A DNA stretch of 64,000 nt from Mortierella sp. BCC40632 (Eukaryota > Mortierellomycota > Mortierellomycetes > Mortierellales > Mortierellaceae). A program made the position numbers and the translations under genes. Shown one piece after another: positions 44,809-57,229 of the stretch. The notes under the pieces are model-generated. The model had not been told where the DNA came from and did no database searches. It saw only the letters and a list, made by a program, of their open reading frames with translations. Each line of letters begins with the position of its first letter. Within the stretch, counting starts at the first letter, position 1. The stretch is taken from NCBI GenBank assembly GCA_011634665.1, contig WAEK01000003.1, forward strand, positions 204,501 to 268,500, given 5' to 3'.

Positions 44809-46812
44809 TTATTCCTTACTTTGGTCCGATGTCACTGTATCATCATCCACATCATCACCCTCTTCGTCACTCTCATCGCTACCGCCTTGCAAATCTTTAG
44901 TAATTGAAAGTGAGCTGTCCTGTTGGCTGTCCGTCTTTTTTTTCTTTTTCTTTTTCTTGTTCTTCTTCTTCTTCTTGGCACTGGTTAAAGACTCTGGTTC
45001 AGTAGATGTGGTCACAGTCAAGCCATCGCCTCCACTCTCAATCTCTTCGTGTTTCCGTTTGCCTCCTAGACTGGGTCCTTTCCAGAGAGGAGACAACCCA
45101 GGGTTTCCCTTTTTGCCCACACGCTCAAAACAGGCGACAAAGAATCCGTTCATCAAATCTCCTTCTGGACCTCCTGGTACAGCACGCACCAAACAATCTG
45201 CAATCTTGGCCCTATCCTCATCTGTTGATACCAATCCTGGAATATCTCCTACATCCTGTGGATATCCACGACGGTGCCATGTTGGAAGTACCTTGGAGCG
45301 TGGTGTCAGCTTCCATTCTGGCCAATGGTTTTTCAACAAAGTCGTGACTACATGCTCGTTCTCCTCGGCGTGAATTGAACATGTCGAGTAAGAGATTTTG
45401 CGAACGTTGGGAAAGGTCATTGCCTTAGCGACACACTCGACTTGAAATTCTCCTAGAGACCGGAGGCGTTCCTGCTTCTTTTCTTCCGCAGCCTTTCTTT
45501 CAGCCTCGCCTCCGGTGGTGGTTGTTTCGAGAATGAGAGCCTGCTCCTGTTCCTCGGCATACGAGTCCACGAGATGGTCGAGCCGATTAACAATTCCTGA
45601 CCCTGAGCAGGATGGGTCCAAGAGGATATGTGATACTTTAGTGTAGTCGGGTTCTGAAGTGTCCAACGTCAAGAAGGAGGTATTAAGTGCCGTGATGTCT
45701 ATGAAGGTGGACAGGAAAAAAGTGGTTAGAGAACAGACATAAGGTTTCTAATGATACTTAAAAAAAATTGCTGTGCCATGACTTTACTGGTGCATCCGGC
45801 CTTGGTAGTGAGACGCTTGAGGATGTTCAGTCGGCGAAGATCCAAGTCGCAGGCAATGATCTTTCCACCATTGCCCATCCCCATCGCCAACTGACTTGTT
45901 TTGTTGCCTGGTGCAGCACATCCGTCAATGACATAGGCATCCTTGGGAGGGTCAAGGATCGCCGCAGGAAAACAAGAGGCCTTGTCTTGCAAGATTAAGA
46001 CGCCTGAGGTGTAAAGTGGGTGGAGGTGTAGATCCGACTTTGGTGGGAAGACAAGCATGAAATCCAGATGTTCGTCACGATAGAAAGTATTAGGTGGAGG
46101 CGGTGCCAAGGGAGACGGTGGCCCTGGCAAAAAAGTCCATTGGTCGGCTTTGAATGCGTCGATGACCTGCTCTGGAGTTTTCATTAGTAAGTTGACTCGA
46201 ACATATCTTGGCATTAGCACTATGCGATGATAAGATAACAGTGTTCATTAGCTCCCAGTGATAAAAAAAAAAAAAAAAAATTACGATAGACAATAGGAAC
46301 AAGTGCAATGGGTCCTACTATCATCTTCTCCTTCAACAAGCCCATCCTTCTTAGCTCCAATCTTGATTTTTGCCTTAACGAACTCTGCCCTCAGTCTCGC
46401 CTTGTGCTTCATAACAGCCTGCTTCATCGGCCATGATTCAGAAGCTTGGATGCCTCGATTTTGAAGGAGCAGGTCGTGAAGTAGCAGAAGTGCCAGCGAC
46501 CGGGTCAATTTCCTTTCCAGTGAGAGAAGCTTCGACTCTTGCAGCACTAGAGATAGGGTTGAATTATCTGTAGTGGAATGGGCAACCTGATGTTAGGATG
46601 AATGACTCGTCTGGGCTCTGGCTCTGAATGCAATGGGCATGACTCTGGGGTCTGGGGTCTCATTTTGCCTTACGTTTCAGAGTCTCACAGACAAGCGCAT
46701 ACATGCGCTTCTTGTCTTTGACTTCTGCATTGCCGAGGGTGAGGCCTTTGATGGAGCCCTCCTTCTTGCCTAGCCGATCCAGAATATCAGCGGCCTGCTT
46801 GTAAAAGTTCAT
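44809..46812 (-). CDS. RCM1: 25S/28S rRNA (cytosine-C5)-methyltransferase, RCM1/NSUN5
   Basis: Exons: 46812-46674, 46567-46319, 46219-45758, 45698-44809; 579 residues. Rcm1/NSUN5 methylates a cytosine in the large-subunit rRNA. The N-terminus MNFYKQAADILDRLGKKEGS and the PRYVRVNLLMKTPEQVIDAF RNA-binding block fit the family. SAM motif I is VIDGCAAPGNKTSQLA. The two catalytic cysteines are visible in DPSCSGSGIV (motif IV) and YSTCSIHAEENEHVV (motif VI), and NGFFVACFERV closes the fold. The last 70 or so residues add a lysine block (about 15 Lys with single Asn) and then an acidic tail, beyond the yeast length; a nucleolar localisation signal is likely. It is divergent from SET5, with 187 bases between ATGs. 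Confidence 0.94.
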
Positions 46813-46871
46813 TAGTGCTGGCTGGTTGGTCTAAAACGAGGAACCATTGAGTACTTGAGAGTACGCAAGGA

Positions 46872-46910
<39 letters not shown>

Positions 46911-46999
46911 CAAAACTCATCAGCCACAGATCTGAGTAAACATCGAGACTTTGCCCATCCTCCCCATTTCAATTCATTCATCCTCACTCCACAACCCTA
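46813..46999. promoter_or_regulatory. Short bidirectional promoter RCM1/SET5 with T30 tract
   Basis: Only 187 bases separate the two start codons, and a 30-T run (46874-46903) occupies the centre. Both genes concern the ribosome or chromatin; co-regulation is inference. Confidence 0.5.
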
Positions 47000-48500
47000 A
47001 TGTCGGATCAAGTGACTCCCGAAGCGCCCGTCTTGACGGCACTCATTTCTAAAATCAAGACAGCCGATCCCAGTTTGGGCATCAAGAAGGTTCTTGCCGA
47101 GATTCAAGCTCAGGAACCAACATGGATTGTGAGTGAGAAGCGAGTCAAGAAGCTTATGGCAGAAGCTGGTATTGCAGTCGCCAAGGCCGAGCCTGAAGTC
47201 AACGATCCCTCGATCCCTGTCAGTCATATCGATAAGAATGTTGATGTTAGCACGTTGACCAATGGACTTGTCAAGGCAAAGATGATCAACAAGATTATTG
47301 GCAAAGGTACCCCGACGGTCATCTCCTAGTGGACAAGCACTGGCCGCACCAAACTCAAGGCAGGACGAAGCTCAAGAGACTGATCAAACACGCGACTTGG
47401 AATTGCGGCTCTTTTTTTTTTTCTTTCTCTCTCTCTTTATTAATCTAGGTCTGTTTGCGGCTCAGGATATCCCACAGGGCAAAATCTTGTTCACAGAGTT
47501 CCCTTTCATCTACTTTCCACCTATGAAGCGTTTCAACATGATCCGGAAGGGCGAGGCCTGTGGACTCTGTGCAAGGACAATCAAGTATGGAGGTTTGCTT
47601 GTTTGTGTCTGCCCTACCTGTAACAGGGTCAAGTACTGCACAAAAGGTAACCGAAAAGTTGGATCCTCTCATGCCACTTAATTTTTACTTCGTTAATTGC
47701 GCGTGAAAGCCGACATGCTCTCTGACACGATGCCCTGCATGCATTTTTTTTTTTCAATAGCATGTCGTCAGACTGCATGGGACAGCTCACACAAGATGGA
47801 GTGCTCAGCCTTGAACCCAGCCCTAAAGGAATATATTGATTACTGCGTGGAGGAGAACTGGAACGCTGGCATGGGTGCCCTTCGCAGCTATGAGCGAATT
47901 TTGCTCGCCAACGAAACCTCGCCTCAGGAACTCGATGCGGTCTTGAAGCACTTTGATGCCTTTGCCACTGTTAGTCAGGAGGAGCGTCAGAGAAAGGAGA
48001 CTTCATGGGATATGATGGGTGATCAGTCGCGTATGATTTGGGAAAAGGCCCTGGAGCTGTTGGTCAAGGGCTGCCAATACCCACTAGAGGTCACCGCCAA
48101 ATCTGGAGTGAGTGTCCTCACCAAGCCCTTGCCAGATCGCTTGAAGGATTCGCTTTTCACAATGGACACCTTCCTCAAAACAGTTGGAAGATACAATATC
48201 AACAACCAAGACGGAGGATTGTACTTGCTCCACTCTTCTCTGAACCATGCCTGTGTCCCCAACTCGATCATTGACCATCCAGGAGCAGGAACGAACTATG
48301 GAGTGACTGTCCGGTTGGCGAGGGATGTAAAGAGAGACGAGCAGCTTCAAATCACGTACTGTGATCCAAGGTGGGGAAAGGAAACTAGACAGCAGTACCT
48401 GCGTACGGAGTACCTCTTCACTTGCAAATGCAAGCGTTGCACGGGATCGGATGACCAACTGAGCGCTGATATCAAACAAGCCCTAGGTTTGGAGCAATAA
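47000..48500 (+). CDS. SET5: SET5-like SET and MYND-finger methyltransferase
   Basis: Exons: 47000-47306, 47449-47646, 47761-48500; 414 residues. Set5 monomethylates histone H4 lysines in yeast. The N-terminal ADPSLGIKKVLAEIQAQEPT and VSEKRVKKLM helices are the Set5-type leader. The SET domain opens with GLFAAQDIPQGKILFTEFPF. A MYND-type zinc cluster follows: CGLCARTIKYGG, then CPTCNRVKYCTKACRQTAWD and SSHKMEC. The catalytic half has HSSLNHACVPNS, RDEQLQITYCDPRW and the post-SET FTCKCKRC. Length is slightly below yeast Set5 (526 residues), mainly because the middle is shorter. All phases agree. Confidence 0.92.
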
Positions 48501-51500
48501 AACGAGGAAGCTGTGAGTATGTTTGTATTTGTACGAATTTTTTCTCTTGTTTGTGTTTGCAATGCACAGCGATTGCACTGCCCAGGAGGAGAGCGGGAGA
48601 GGGGGAGAGGGAAAGGGAACTCTGCCGTTTTGGTTCATGCGAGACAGGCGCGTAGTGATGCGGAGGCTCGCGTTTGAATGAGTAAGCAAATCGCAACCAT
48701 CCATCTGTGTATGCTGCCTGTTGTACTGTACACTCAACTTTGCATTGCGGACCGTGCTCCCTCCTTTGTAGCGGTATGTATTCTAACCAATGTAAGATGA
48801 ACGCGTGCGAGCATTATAGAAAACCTTAGAAAACGAACACCCGTGTGTGCAATCAGAACTTATATTCGGCCAATGTATCTCATTACGTGCCTTGACATTG
48901 GATGAGGGAGAATAGAGAAGAGAAGGGGAAAGAGGGAGGAGAGGGGAGATCCGATAATAAGCTTGTCCTGGATTTGAAAGGAGCAGAGAGCGCTCAGCGC
49001 CATTACTTCCAAGTAAGGATTGCAACCCTCGTGCTGAAAAAAGTCAACCAACGACTGACGTGGACACAAGGACTTGTCTATTTGGTGTACATTCATATGT
49101 TATTATTGTTGTTGAAAGAGACGAGGTGATGCCGTGCTTTGTACCACCGGCAAGAGTCTTGAGCAGCCCGAGGGGAGAAGGCTGTTTCGTGCCCCAGACA
49201 AAGTCTCGCCAGTGCTGGAGTAAGCCCGCGCACCAATGACAAACGAAGAGGTCTTCTTGCAGGATATCACGATGCCTGTCGTCTCAACACCATCCCTCCT
49301 CCTCTCCCTCACCCGTCTCCGCGCTTATCCCGCCCAGTCACTGGTAGAGAAATGCGCAGAGTTGCAGGATCTTTCGGTCTATACTTTTTCAAGGACGCGC
49401 TGACGGTATAGCATTGAGGTACAGTCTACTCCGATCTAGGCCAGGAGGGAAGGCCCTTCCTCCCCTCCCCTCCTCTTCCCTCCGGAGTAATTGCCTTCCC
49501 CTCAGCAGATGTGCCTGAATGCATTCCACGGTGTGTGCGTGTATGCGAAAATGTGCGTGCGAGACAGAGTGTTTTGTCCCGTTTCCTAGGGAGACAGCAC
49601 CGCAAGATGTATGTACTGGTCCATCTTTACATTGCGGTAGTGTGTCTGCATATTAGTCTTGTTCAAGCCAATACAATCCAACCACCCAGAAACCCATAGA
49701 CTACTTGTCCGAATGACCCTATTCTGCAGTTAGCGGATGATCCTAGCACAGCTAAAGACCTTGGTCTGGTCCTTAGGATTCTTTTTGGTTCGGCCGTGTG
49801 TCCCTTCCCTCCTGCTTCAAAAGAGAAACAAAAGAAGTACAATATAGTGATCACAAGGGTATCTGAGCGCGCGGGGGAAAACAAAAAGACAAAATTGACA
49901 ACCAACCCAGGTACCCGAAGCTCATTTATACTTTGCCTCCCAAGTCACCGAATGGCAGCCCTAAATGTCCAGGAAGTGTGTACACAATAGGATGAGGTGT
50001 GACAGAACGACAAGATATGCGCCCTTGCCGCTATTGGAGGTTGTCGAAGCGCAGCTGAGGTGAAGAGTGTGTGTTGTGTGTGTGAGTGAAGGGAGGGAGA
50101 GAGAAAAAGATAACCGGTGATACTTTTTCCCTTGCTTGAAATGGTCACCCAAAACACTGTTAAGGCAACACGCCATCGGCGAGATCAACAAAGTGACAAG
50201 TAGGAAGGAGCTCTGTCCATCCAGAAGCCTTGTCTATCCCACCTGGGGATAATCCCGTCCAATTGTTACCATCTACATAGTGTGCATTGGCAATGAGCAA
50301 AGCTAAAGAAAACATGAAAGGTTAGCAATGCATCAAACAGAGATGGGAACAGCTGTCTGCTCACCACATCCGCCCTCAACGTCACATTCGTCAGTAATGG
50401 TTCGAGACTAAAGGGTCTTTATTGTCCCAGTCATGATAACTCTACTCTCCGACGCATACATGTTTGGAAATCAGGATGGAAACAAAAAAAGAAGAAAAAA
50501 GGGTCCATCGCATTCTTAGAAGCGAATTGTGTGTTCTTCAACGGAAAAAAGAACCGAAGGTCCAGACCAACATGGACTCTGAATCTCCCCTTTCTGTTTT
50601 TGCCTTTTGTGCATTTTGACCGCACGCTAGTGCCGAATCCGATGCACACACACATACACACACAAGCTGAATCGCTCTTCACTGACCTCCCCTTCTCTTG
50701 CTGGTCTTCTTCTATGTGTCTGTGTGCGAGGGAAAAAAGAGCAGTCTATCCTCATTTCGTTTGTCGACCTTGGTGTTGTCTGTTCATTGTTCTGTCGTCG
50801 TTCTTTTCTTTTTTTTCTCTTTGTGCCAGTGTTTGGCATCCCTAGCCCTCTTTGTGTCCTGTTCTCTTTGCTCTCGTTGGCTCTAAGATCCCGCTTCCAA
50901 TGTTCTTTGTGACCCAACCTGAATGATATGATCAAAAGAGAGACCATGAAGGTAAGGCAGAGAAGGTGAGGCAGAAGATGAGGCAGACATGACCTTCCTC
51001 CCTCTCCCATCTCTGGATGGACGTGGTTTTTCAGGGACGAGATCGATTGGTTGGTTGGCAGGTTGGAAGAAGGTACAAAAGCAGATACAAAGCAGTTGGG
51101 GCACATATAAGCATCCAAAGTGTACATTGGCTCGATCCCTCCTTGTTCCTATTACAACAATCCTCGTTTTTGTTTGCAAGAGACATGGTCTCCGTAAGGG
51201 CTCTGTCCCCTTTGTTCACTCCAAAAAGTATTGTGAGAAGGCAGAGGGGCGTTTTTGGAAGTGGCAAACAGGTAAAACGGACCTTCTCTCGGCAATCGCA
51301 GCGTTTCGCTGCACATACACAGCCAAAAGTCCATGGTCAGCTCTCAAGGGACAGGAGTGTATCTAGTTCAGCCAGAGCCACAGGCAGAATAATGAAGGAA
51401 GAGCCCCCCATAGGGTGCATTGTGTTGGATTAACGCTCTCCTGGATTCGCGTGCCATATAGGCTTTCGTTCTTCTTTCAACAAAACATAGTACAGGTCGT

Positions 51501-52045
51501 TTAAGCGGGCAATGAACTAGAGCTCTGTGACACGGACCGAGTGAGGAGCGTGAGTCCATTACTGGACGCGACAAAAGAACCCCAAGAGCAAAAGAGTATA
51601 AAGGGCCGTCAGAAGCGCCTTTTTTTTTTTTTTTTTTTTTCTCTCTCTCTCACACACAGTTTCTCTTTCTCTTCTCATTGCTTCCTTCCTCATTCACTTC
51701 TTCATTCACTTTTTCATTCACTTCTCATTCACTTCTCATTCCACTCATCGCAACACCGAGCCACCACTCCTTTTCTTTCCCCATCCTCTCACTCTTGAAT
51801 ACCAGGCAACACGCAACGCACACCTACACGACTACACATCAACAACCAGCCCTCCACCTTAGTCGAATTCGACCACGTGCTCTTCTCCCTTACACTATCT
51901 TGATCTTTCTCCCTCTTTGATCTTTCCTTCTCTCCTTCCTTGTACTCTGCTCTTCTGCTGCACCTCGAGCCAAACAACACACCACGTCCTGCCCTCAGGC
52001 TGCCCCTTGCACAGCACCACTGCATACCAACCTATACCCGACAGA
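48501..52045. other. 3.5 kb gene-poor region
   Basis: Apart from the small spliced trace at 50160-50407 no gene is supported. A 30-codon ORF at 49607-49699 resembles a signal peptide (YVLVHLYIAVVCLHISL) but has no continuation. ORFs at 50431-51433 are low-complexity or lack splice support. CT/T-rich sequence with CATT repeats (51620-51760) forms the leader of the next gene. Confidence 0.45.
50160..50407 (-). CDS. Possible 3' end of a small spliced gene
   Basis: Two minus-strand exons fit together: 50407-50365 and 50302-50160. Acceptors are CCCTTTAG and TTTCTTTAG, the donor is GTGAGC, and phase 1 is kept across the intron. The peptide of 61 residues reads TITDECDVEGGC at the first exon, and LIANAHYVDGNNWTGLSPGG and WTELLPTCHFVDLADGVLP in the last, then TAA. 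Composition looks like real, possibly secreted, cysteine-bearing protein. No 5' exon or ATG could be joined; the upstream 700 bases are purine-rich. It may be a short gene with unresolved exons or a remnant. The family is not recognised. Confidence 0.35.
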
Positions 52046-53126
52046 ATGACAAGGAGTCAACCCCTAACAGAAGTTGAAGCTCAGCTGATCGAGGCCTACA
52101 CCGCCATCCTAAGCGAACCCTTTGAGGACAAGTACGAAGACCGGTGGGAAGATGAACCCTTTGATCGGGCCGTGGACGAGTTCAAAGCTAGGGCACGCGA
52201 AATCGGATTCACGGATCCGTTCGACCTCCTGTCCCGGTTCCAGATCGAGTCGTTCGAGTCGATTCGAGCCCAACTTAAAAAGGGCCCACCGATGTGTTTC
52301 CGACCAGGGTGGAGAAGCGAGATCCTAGGCACAACCGTGGACGTAGCCTCTGTGTTCCAGAAGTGCATTCATGTCAAGGGACCCAGACTCTCGGGCAAAG
52401 AAAGAGTGATCGCCCTCGACTTTTGGGCCTCATGGTAAGTAAAAAGGGGGGTGAAGCTCCCAGCTGTATGGGATTGGTTTTTGTAAGACATTCCAATATC
52501 GGACACATGCATGCATGCACACCGCCGAATATGGTACATTTAAAAAAAAAAAAAAACTGAGTTGTGTGTCCTTTTTATCTTTGGCTCCTCCTCCTTCGGC
52601 CGCCGTCGGAACATCGGCATCGAACAATTATAGGTGCGACCCTTGCGTGACCTCGGGGCCAGAATTATCCGATATGGCGGAAGAATACAAAGGGCGCGTC
52701 GCGTTTGTCGGGATCAATAATGAAAGTATCTTTGGTGAGACTAAACCACCTAATCTCGACGCTCTAAACCAGTTTCTCGAAGAGGAGCGCGAGGGCTTCC
52801 GGTACACGATCTATGCCGATAACAGCGAGGGCTTTGCAAAAGAGAGTAGGTTAAGGCTTTTTTTTTTTTTTTTTTTTTTTTGGACTGTCATTTTGGAGTG
52901 GAGTCTGCTGGTCAGTACTATTTTAGCTTGCTAAAGGTACAAGTTTCTTTCTCCATTTTCACTGGTTGTAGCTGTATACAACCCTGCAGGGTATCGGGGC
53001 ATCCCCTGTGTAATTTTAGTAGTGGATGGCATTGCAGTGTATGTAGGGTCGCCTCAAGAAACGTTCCGACTAGTATTAGAGGAGGCACTGGTCAAGGTCG
53101 CGAGTACTCAAGGAAGAGAAGAATAG
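52046..53126 (+). CDS. Thioredoxin-fold protein with N-terminal extension
   Basis: Exons: 52046-52434, 52634-52845, 52972-53126; 251 residues. The C-terminal half is a thioredoxin/TlpA-like domain: VIALDFWASWCDPCVTSGPE contains a WCxxC redox motif whose tryptophan codon is split by intron 1; AEEYKGRVAFVGINNES and the cis-Pro strand YRGIPCVILVVDGIAVY follow. The first 120 residues are acidic and helical (LTEVEAQLIEAYTAILSEPF, then DDEFKARAREIGF-like), not a signal peptide or membrane helix, and not recognised. With an intact CDPC motif it is probably a cytosolic disulfide reductase or redox sensor; the partner is unknown. The CDPC motif differs from CGPC of classical thioredoxin. Confidence 0.82.
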
Positions 53127-53644
53127 CATTAGTGGAAAGCGGGGCGCGTTAATCCTCACTTAGGAGTACGAGCCATGCGACCCGAGAATTCCATCCATCA
53201 ATAAACATCCAGGTACCCCACCTGTCCTGCCAGGTGGTGGTAAAAGCATTCAAACATCTTTTCAGCCGCCAAAGGAATGTCTACCCCCGGGGCGAGAGAA
53301 GAAAGCGACAAAGGGGAAAAAGGGAGGGTAAACTTCGATTGCCTATCCTCCACCACCCGTGTGTGCCGCCCCTTTTTTTTTCTCCTTTGCTTTTTCGTAC
53401 CAAGAACAAAACCACCTGGGCGACTTCCTCGACGGTGGGGTTTGTTCTTTTTTTTTTTTTTTTTTTTTTTTTTGTTCTATTTTGCTGTCTGTCACTTCCT
53501 TGTTCCCCTTTCCTTTCCTCCACCCATGAACCTCTGCCCAAAGCACTCAAGCAGACAATTAGTTTGGATCTTGGAGAGACTTTTACCAAGCAAAATCCCA
53601 ACAAGGATCAGGAAAACAAGGACAAGGACATTGGCAACAATAGG
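53127..53644. promoter_or_regulatory. Spacer upstream of GT15 gene with T25 run
   Basis: A T-rich run lies at about 53448-53473. The reading frame of the next gene is open upstream to 53234, but the added sequence is low-complexity (poly-Phe) and starts before the first good ATG at 53645. Confidence 0.4.
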
Positions 53645-55512
53645 ATGCGATCTTTTGGACCAATGAAAAGGCAAGGCATCATTGCCACCGCTATCTCAAC
53701 TTTGATTCTATACACGGTGGTAGCGTCATATCGCAATCGAGTGGCTAGTTCGATGGGTATCGAGCAACAGAGCCGATTAACGGCTGTTGCTGAATCCGAG
53801 GATTTTGTTCATCTTCCTCGACAAATGGCGGTGATGCCAACGCAAAAACCCATCGAGCATAACAGTCCGTATACAGATGCTCATCTCAAGGAAGGGAAGC
53901 CAAAACAGCATATATCATTGGTTTGGAAAGGGACTGGAGACCGAGAGATAAAAATGACGGTCGAAGAACTTCTTGATGAGGCAACAGCATCACCGATATT
54001 ACCATTTGCATCAAACGAGACCCACGATTCGTTTACGGCAGCCAGAGTAGACATGGACTCCTCAACGTTTCAAGATACCCAAGAGAGACTAACCCTGCCA
54101 CATAATTCACGGCCGTCAGAACCAATGAACAAAGTCAAGGCTGCTTTCGTGATGCTACTTCGCGAAAAAGATCTCCATGGAGCCAAAGCCGCTGTACGAC
54201 AGATTGAGGACCGGTTCAACCATCGATATGGATACCCATATGTGTTTCTGAATGAGAAACCATTTAGTGAGAGATTCAAAGAGTCGCTCAGAACCATTTC
54301 CAAGGCCGAGATGAGTTTTGGACTGATCCCTAAGGAGCATTGGAGTTACCCATCATGGATCTCGCAGGAAAAGGCGGCTGCGGCAAGGAAAGCAATGAGA
54401 AAGATCATCTACGGCTGGAGCGAAAGTTACCGACACATGTGCAGGTATGGACCATGTCTGAGGCGCACCATAAGGTGTTTCAAAGGAGGCAAAAAACACG
54501 ACTCTGGCATGTCCTAACAATGTAGAATAACCAAAAATACTAGATACCAATCTGGATTCTTTTTTCAACATGAGCTTATGTTGCCATACGACTACTATTG
54601 GCGCATTGAGCCGGATGTGAAGTACCCCTGCGACATCGACTTTGATCCGTTCTTGTACATGCATGAGAACAACAAGACATATGGTAAAATATGCACATTT
54701 AATAATTACAGCGTCGTGGCTCTACTTCGGACATGCATCTGGGGCTCTATTCTTGGAGAGCTGTATTGTTCACCATATCCATGTGTCTTGATCAAAGCCT
54801 TCACGATCTCGCTTAGGGAGTATCCGTTGACCATTCCGACGCTCTGGAACACAACAAAGGAATTTATGGCGAAATACCCGCAATACATTGCCAAGAACAA
54901 CGCTCTTGACTTTATTTCAAACGATGGTGGCGAAAACTACAACGTAAGGAAGGGAAGGAAGACTTTTAATGGCATGATTTCTCCCACTTCTTTGTACATC
55001 TGGTACTCTTGTTCTTTGTTCGACTCCTCTTCCCCTTATCCAGTACTGACCAATCCTGTTTCTTTCTTCCTTCTCCCTTCTCGCCCAGTACTGTCATTTT
55101 TGGTCCAACTTTGAGATAGCAGATGCACGGTGGATGCGGAGCGAGGCATATAAAATGTACTTTGAGCATCTAGACCAAGCTGGAGGATTTTTTTACGAAC
55201 GATGGGGGGACGCCCCTGTCCATTCCATTGCAGCGGCTCTGACGCTTTCACGGGATCAGATTCATTTCTTTAAAGAAATCGGATACTTTCACAATCCGTT
55301 TTACAATTGTCCCGCCGAGCCTGCGCTCCAAGCCAAGTGTCACTGTGACCCAGACCAAAATATCAGTAAGGAGAAAGACTCGACCTTTGATGTTGCTCTG
55401 TTTTCTTCTTTTTCCTTTCACAGACAACCACATTCCGCTCTTATCTGCTTTTTTTCAACGGGCAACGGACAACGGGCAATTCTGTGTTACTAACCAGACG
55501 TACAATTGTTGA
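53645..55512 (+). CDS. GT15 alpha-1,2-mannosyltransferase (KRE2/KTR family)
   Basis: Exons: 53645-54444, 54544-54683, 54798-54943, 55089-55365, 55424-55512; 483 residues, phases all consistent. These Golgi type II enzymes extend O- and N-linked mannans from GDP-mannose. There is a short cytosolic N-terminus, a signal anchor ([18 protein letters not shown], about residues 11-28), a variable stem of about 120 residues and then the GT15 domain: [48 protein letters not shown], the catalytic segment [20 protein letters not shown] (Glu nucleophile), [16 protein letters not shown], and [55 protein letters not shown]. It matches the family throughout. The specific KTR paralogue cannot be named from sequence alone. 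Confidence 0.94.
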
Positions 55513-57005
55513 TGAACCAACCCTTCCCGGTCGATCTTGTGGTAGATCGTGAGTATTTTTCGTGCACAAACAAGTTCCTTGGTTTTACAGGGCAGCCTCG
55601 CATGGTATACCCAGAAGAGCTAGACTATTCCGAATTATTGAGTCAATAAAAAAACGGACAAAAAGAAAGGAACTTACCCAAGGCATACTTTACCAGTTCA
55701 TTTTCTTTATCCCCTTTATTCTCCTGAGGTCTGAAAAGAGACCATGTTTGGTTCGGCAAAAAAATTTAAAGCAAACCTCGAAGACTCGACTGATGCACCT
55801 CCTTACTCATTCCCCTCGTTGCTGTCTTGACAGGAATGTCGCAGAGAGCCATTGGAGAGAGGGGGAAAAAATGTGCGCAGAGAAGAAGGAGTCTCTGTGT
55901 GTGCGTTTTTTTTTTTTTTTTTCGGATCAACAACGCACTCCATCCCGACCGACAGCGTGGCTTTTTTTTTCCTCATGCAGAGTGATCTGTGACACGATGG
56001 GCTTACCATGGAGTAAGAAAAAAAAAAGGGTATTGTTTTTACCTTTTGTTTAAATAGAAAGAAACAAGGCAGCCACCCATGCAAACAATGTGGCTCCATT
56101 CTCGTGAGAACGCCGTTGACTGCAAGAAGAACAAATAACAAGAGACAGGTTAGGACCGTTTGTATGGGTGACCCAGGCCATTTTTTCTTTCTTTTTTCTG
56201 CAAGCCAAGCTTTTCTTGTACCTTTCCTCCTCTCAATTGTCTTTCTTTCAGTCTTTCAGTCTTTTTTTTTCTTTTTTCTTTTTACTCAGCCCTGCCTATT
56301 GACGCCTCGACGTTTTCTTTGTTTTTCTCTCTCTCTCACTCTCACTCTCTCACAAAATCCCACATGGACGAAAGGATAAACTCTATTGATAATGATGAAT
56401 GTGAGATGTAGAACACATGTCTACCTCACTTTTTTTTTTTTTACTCCGAATCCTTCCTTTTTCTGTGTGTTAATGGCTGAAACTGCCGAGCCAATCGTAG
56501 AAATAACATTTTTTTGCCAAACATATTGCTCTTGAACACTGCCTTGGGGGAAGGGGGAGGAACTGCGCTCCCTTGATTTATTGAGCTCTACTACAAAGGA
56601 GAAAAAAAGGAGCGCAATTGGTCCGCTCATTGTGATCTTGGCCCTTATCATCTAAAGGGTGTCTAAAACATTTTTCTGTGTCATCTTGAACCGAATACCA
56701 CCTGGATCACTGAAGGAATAACGGCCGTCTTAAAAAAAAAAAAAAAAAAAAAAAAAGTGCGATAAATCTTCTACGCGTATGCTCGAGGCCACTATCCGCA
56801 AATGTGTTCGATTAGACAGAGAAGACTCTTTTTCTCATGAGATCACGACAACCTTGAAGATCTCATGCCTCTCCCAATCTTTCTGGGCATGATTGAGTCT
56901 CCTTTCCCTCCATCTCAGTCTAGATCCGTGATTGACCGACACTGCTGACATTAGGACGACTGCCGACTATCTGGATCCAGGCAAAATAGAGTTGATTCTC
57001 GGAGC

Positions 57006-57036
<31 letters not shown>

Positions 57037-57229
57037 AAGGAAGAGTCATAGCCTAAAATGATTATTCGAACCTGTGCCCCTTCTCTCTTCCGCTTTAGGT
57101 AGTTCTCTTTTCACTGAATTTTCGAAGAGCGAATAAGAACGCACTTACTCACATATTCAAACGAAAAAAAAAAAAAAAAAACTAAGAGAAGTCTCTCAGT
57201 TCCTTTCTTTATATGCTTTATTTTTCTTC
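55513..57229. other. Convergent 3' region, GT15 / USP, gene-free
   Basis: There are A/T homopolymer runs at about 55904-55922 (T), 56731-56756 (A), 57013-57036 (T) and 57163-57180 (A). No coding support was found on either strand in 1.7 kb. Confidence 0.45.

Noticed and set aside
50385..50415. GGTTCGAGAC, a tRNA T-arm-like string
   Set aside because: No acceptor stem, D-arm or anticodon arm could be paired around it. Other TTCGA strings in the window also failed.
50627..51127. 166-codon minus-strand ORF
   Set aside because: It is Arg/Lys/Asn-rich from purine-rich DNA, with no hydrophobic core or family pattern and no link to the nearby spliced trace.
53234..53644. In-frame N-terminal extension of the GT15 gene
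   Set aside because: It is low-complexity with a poly-Phe run from a T tract. The ATG at 53645 gives the normal short cytosolic tail plus signal anchor.
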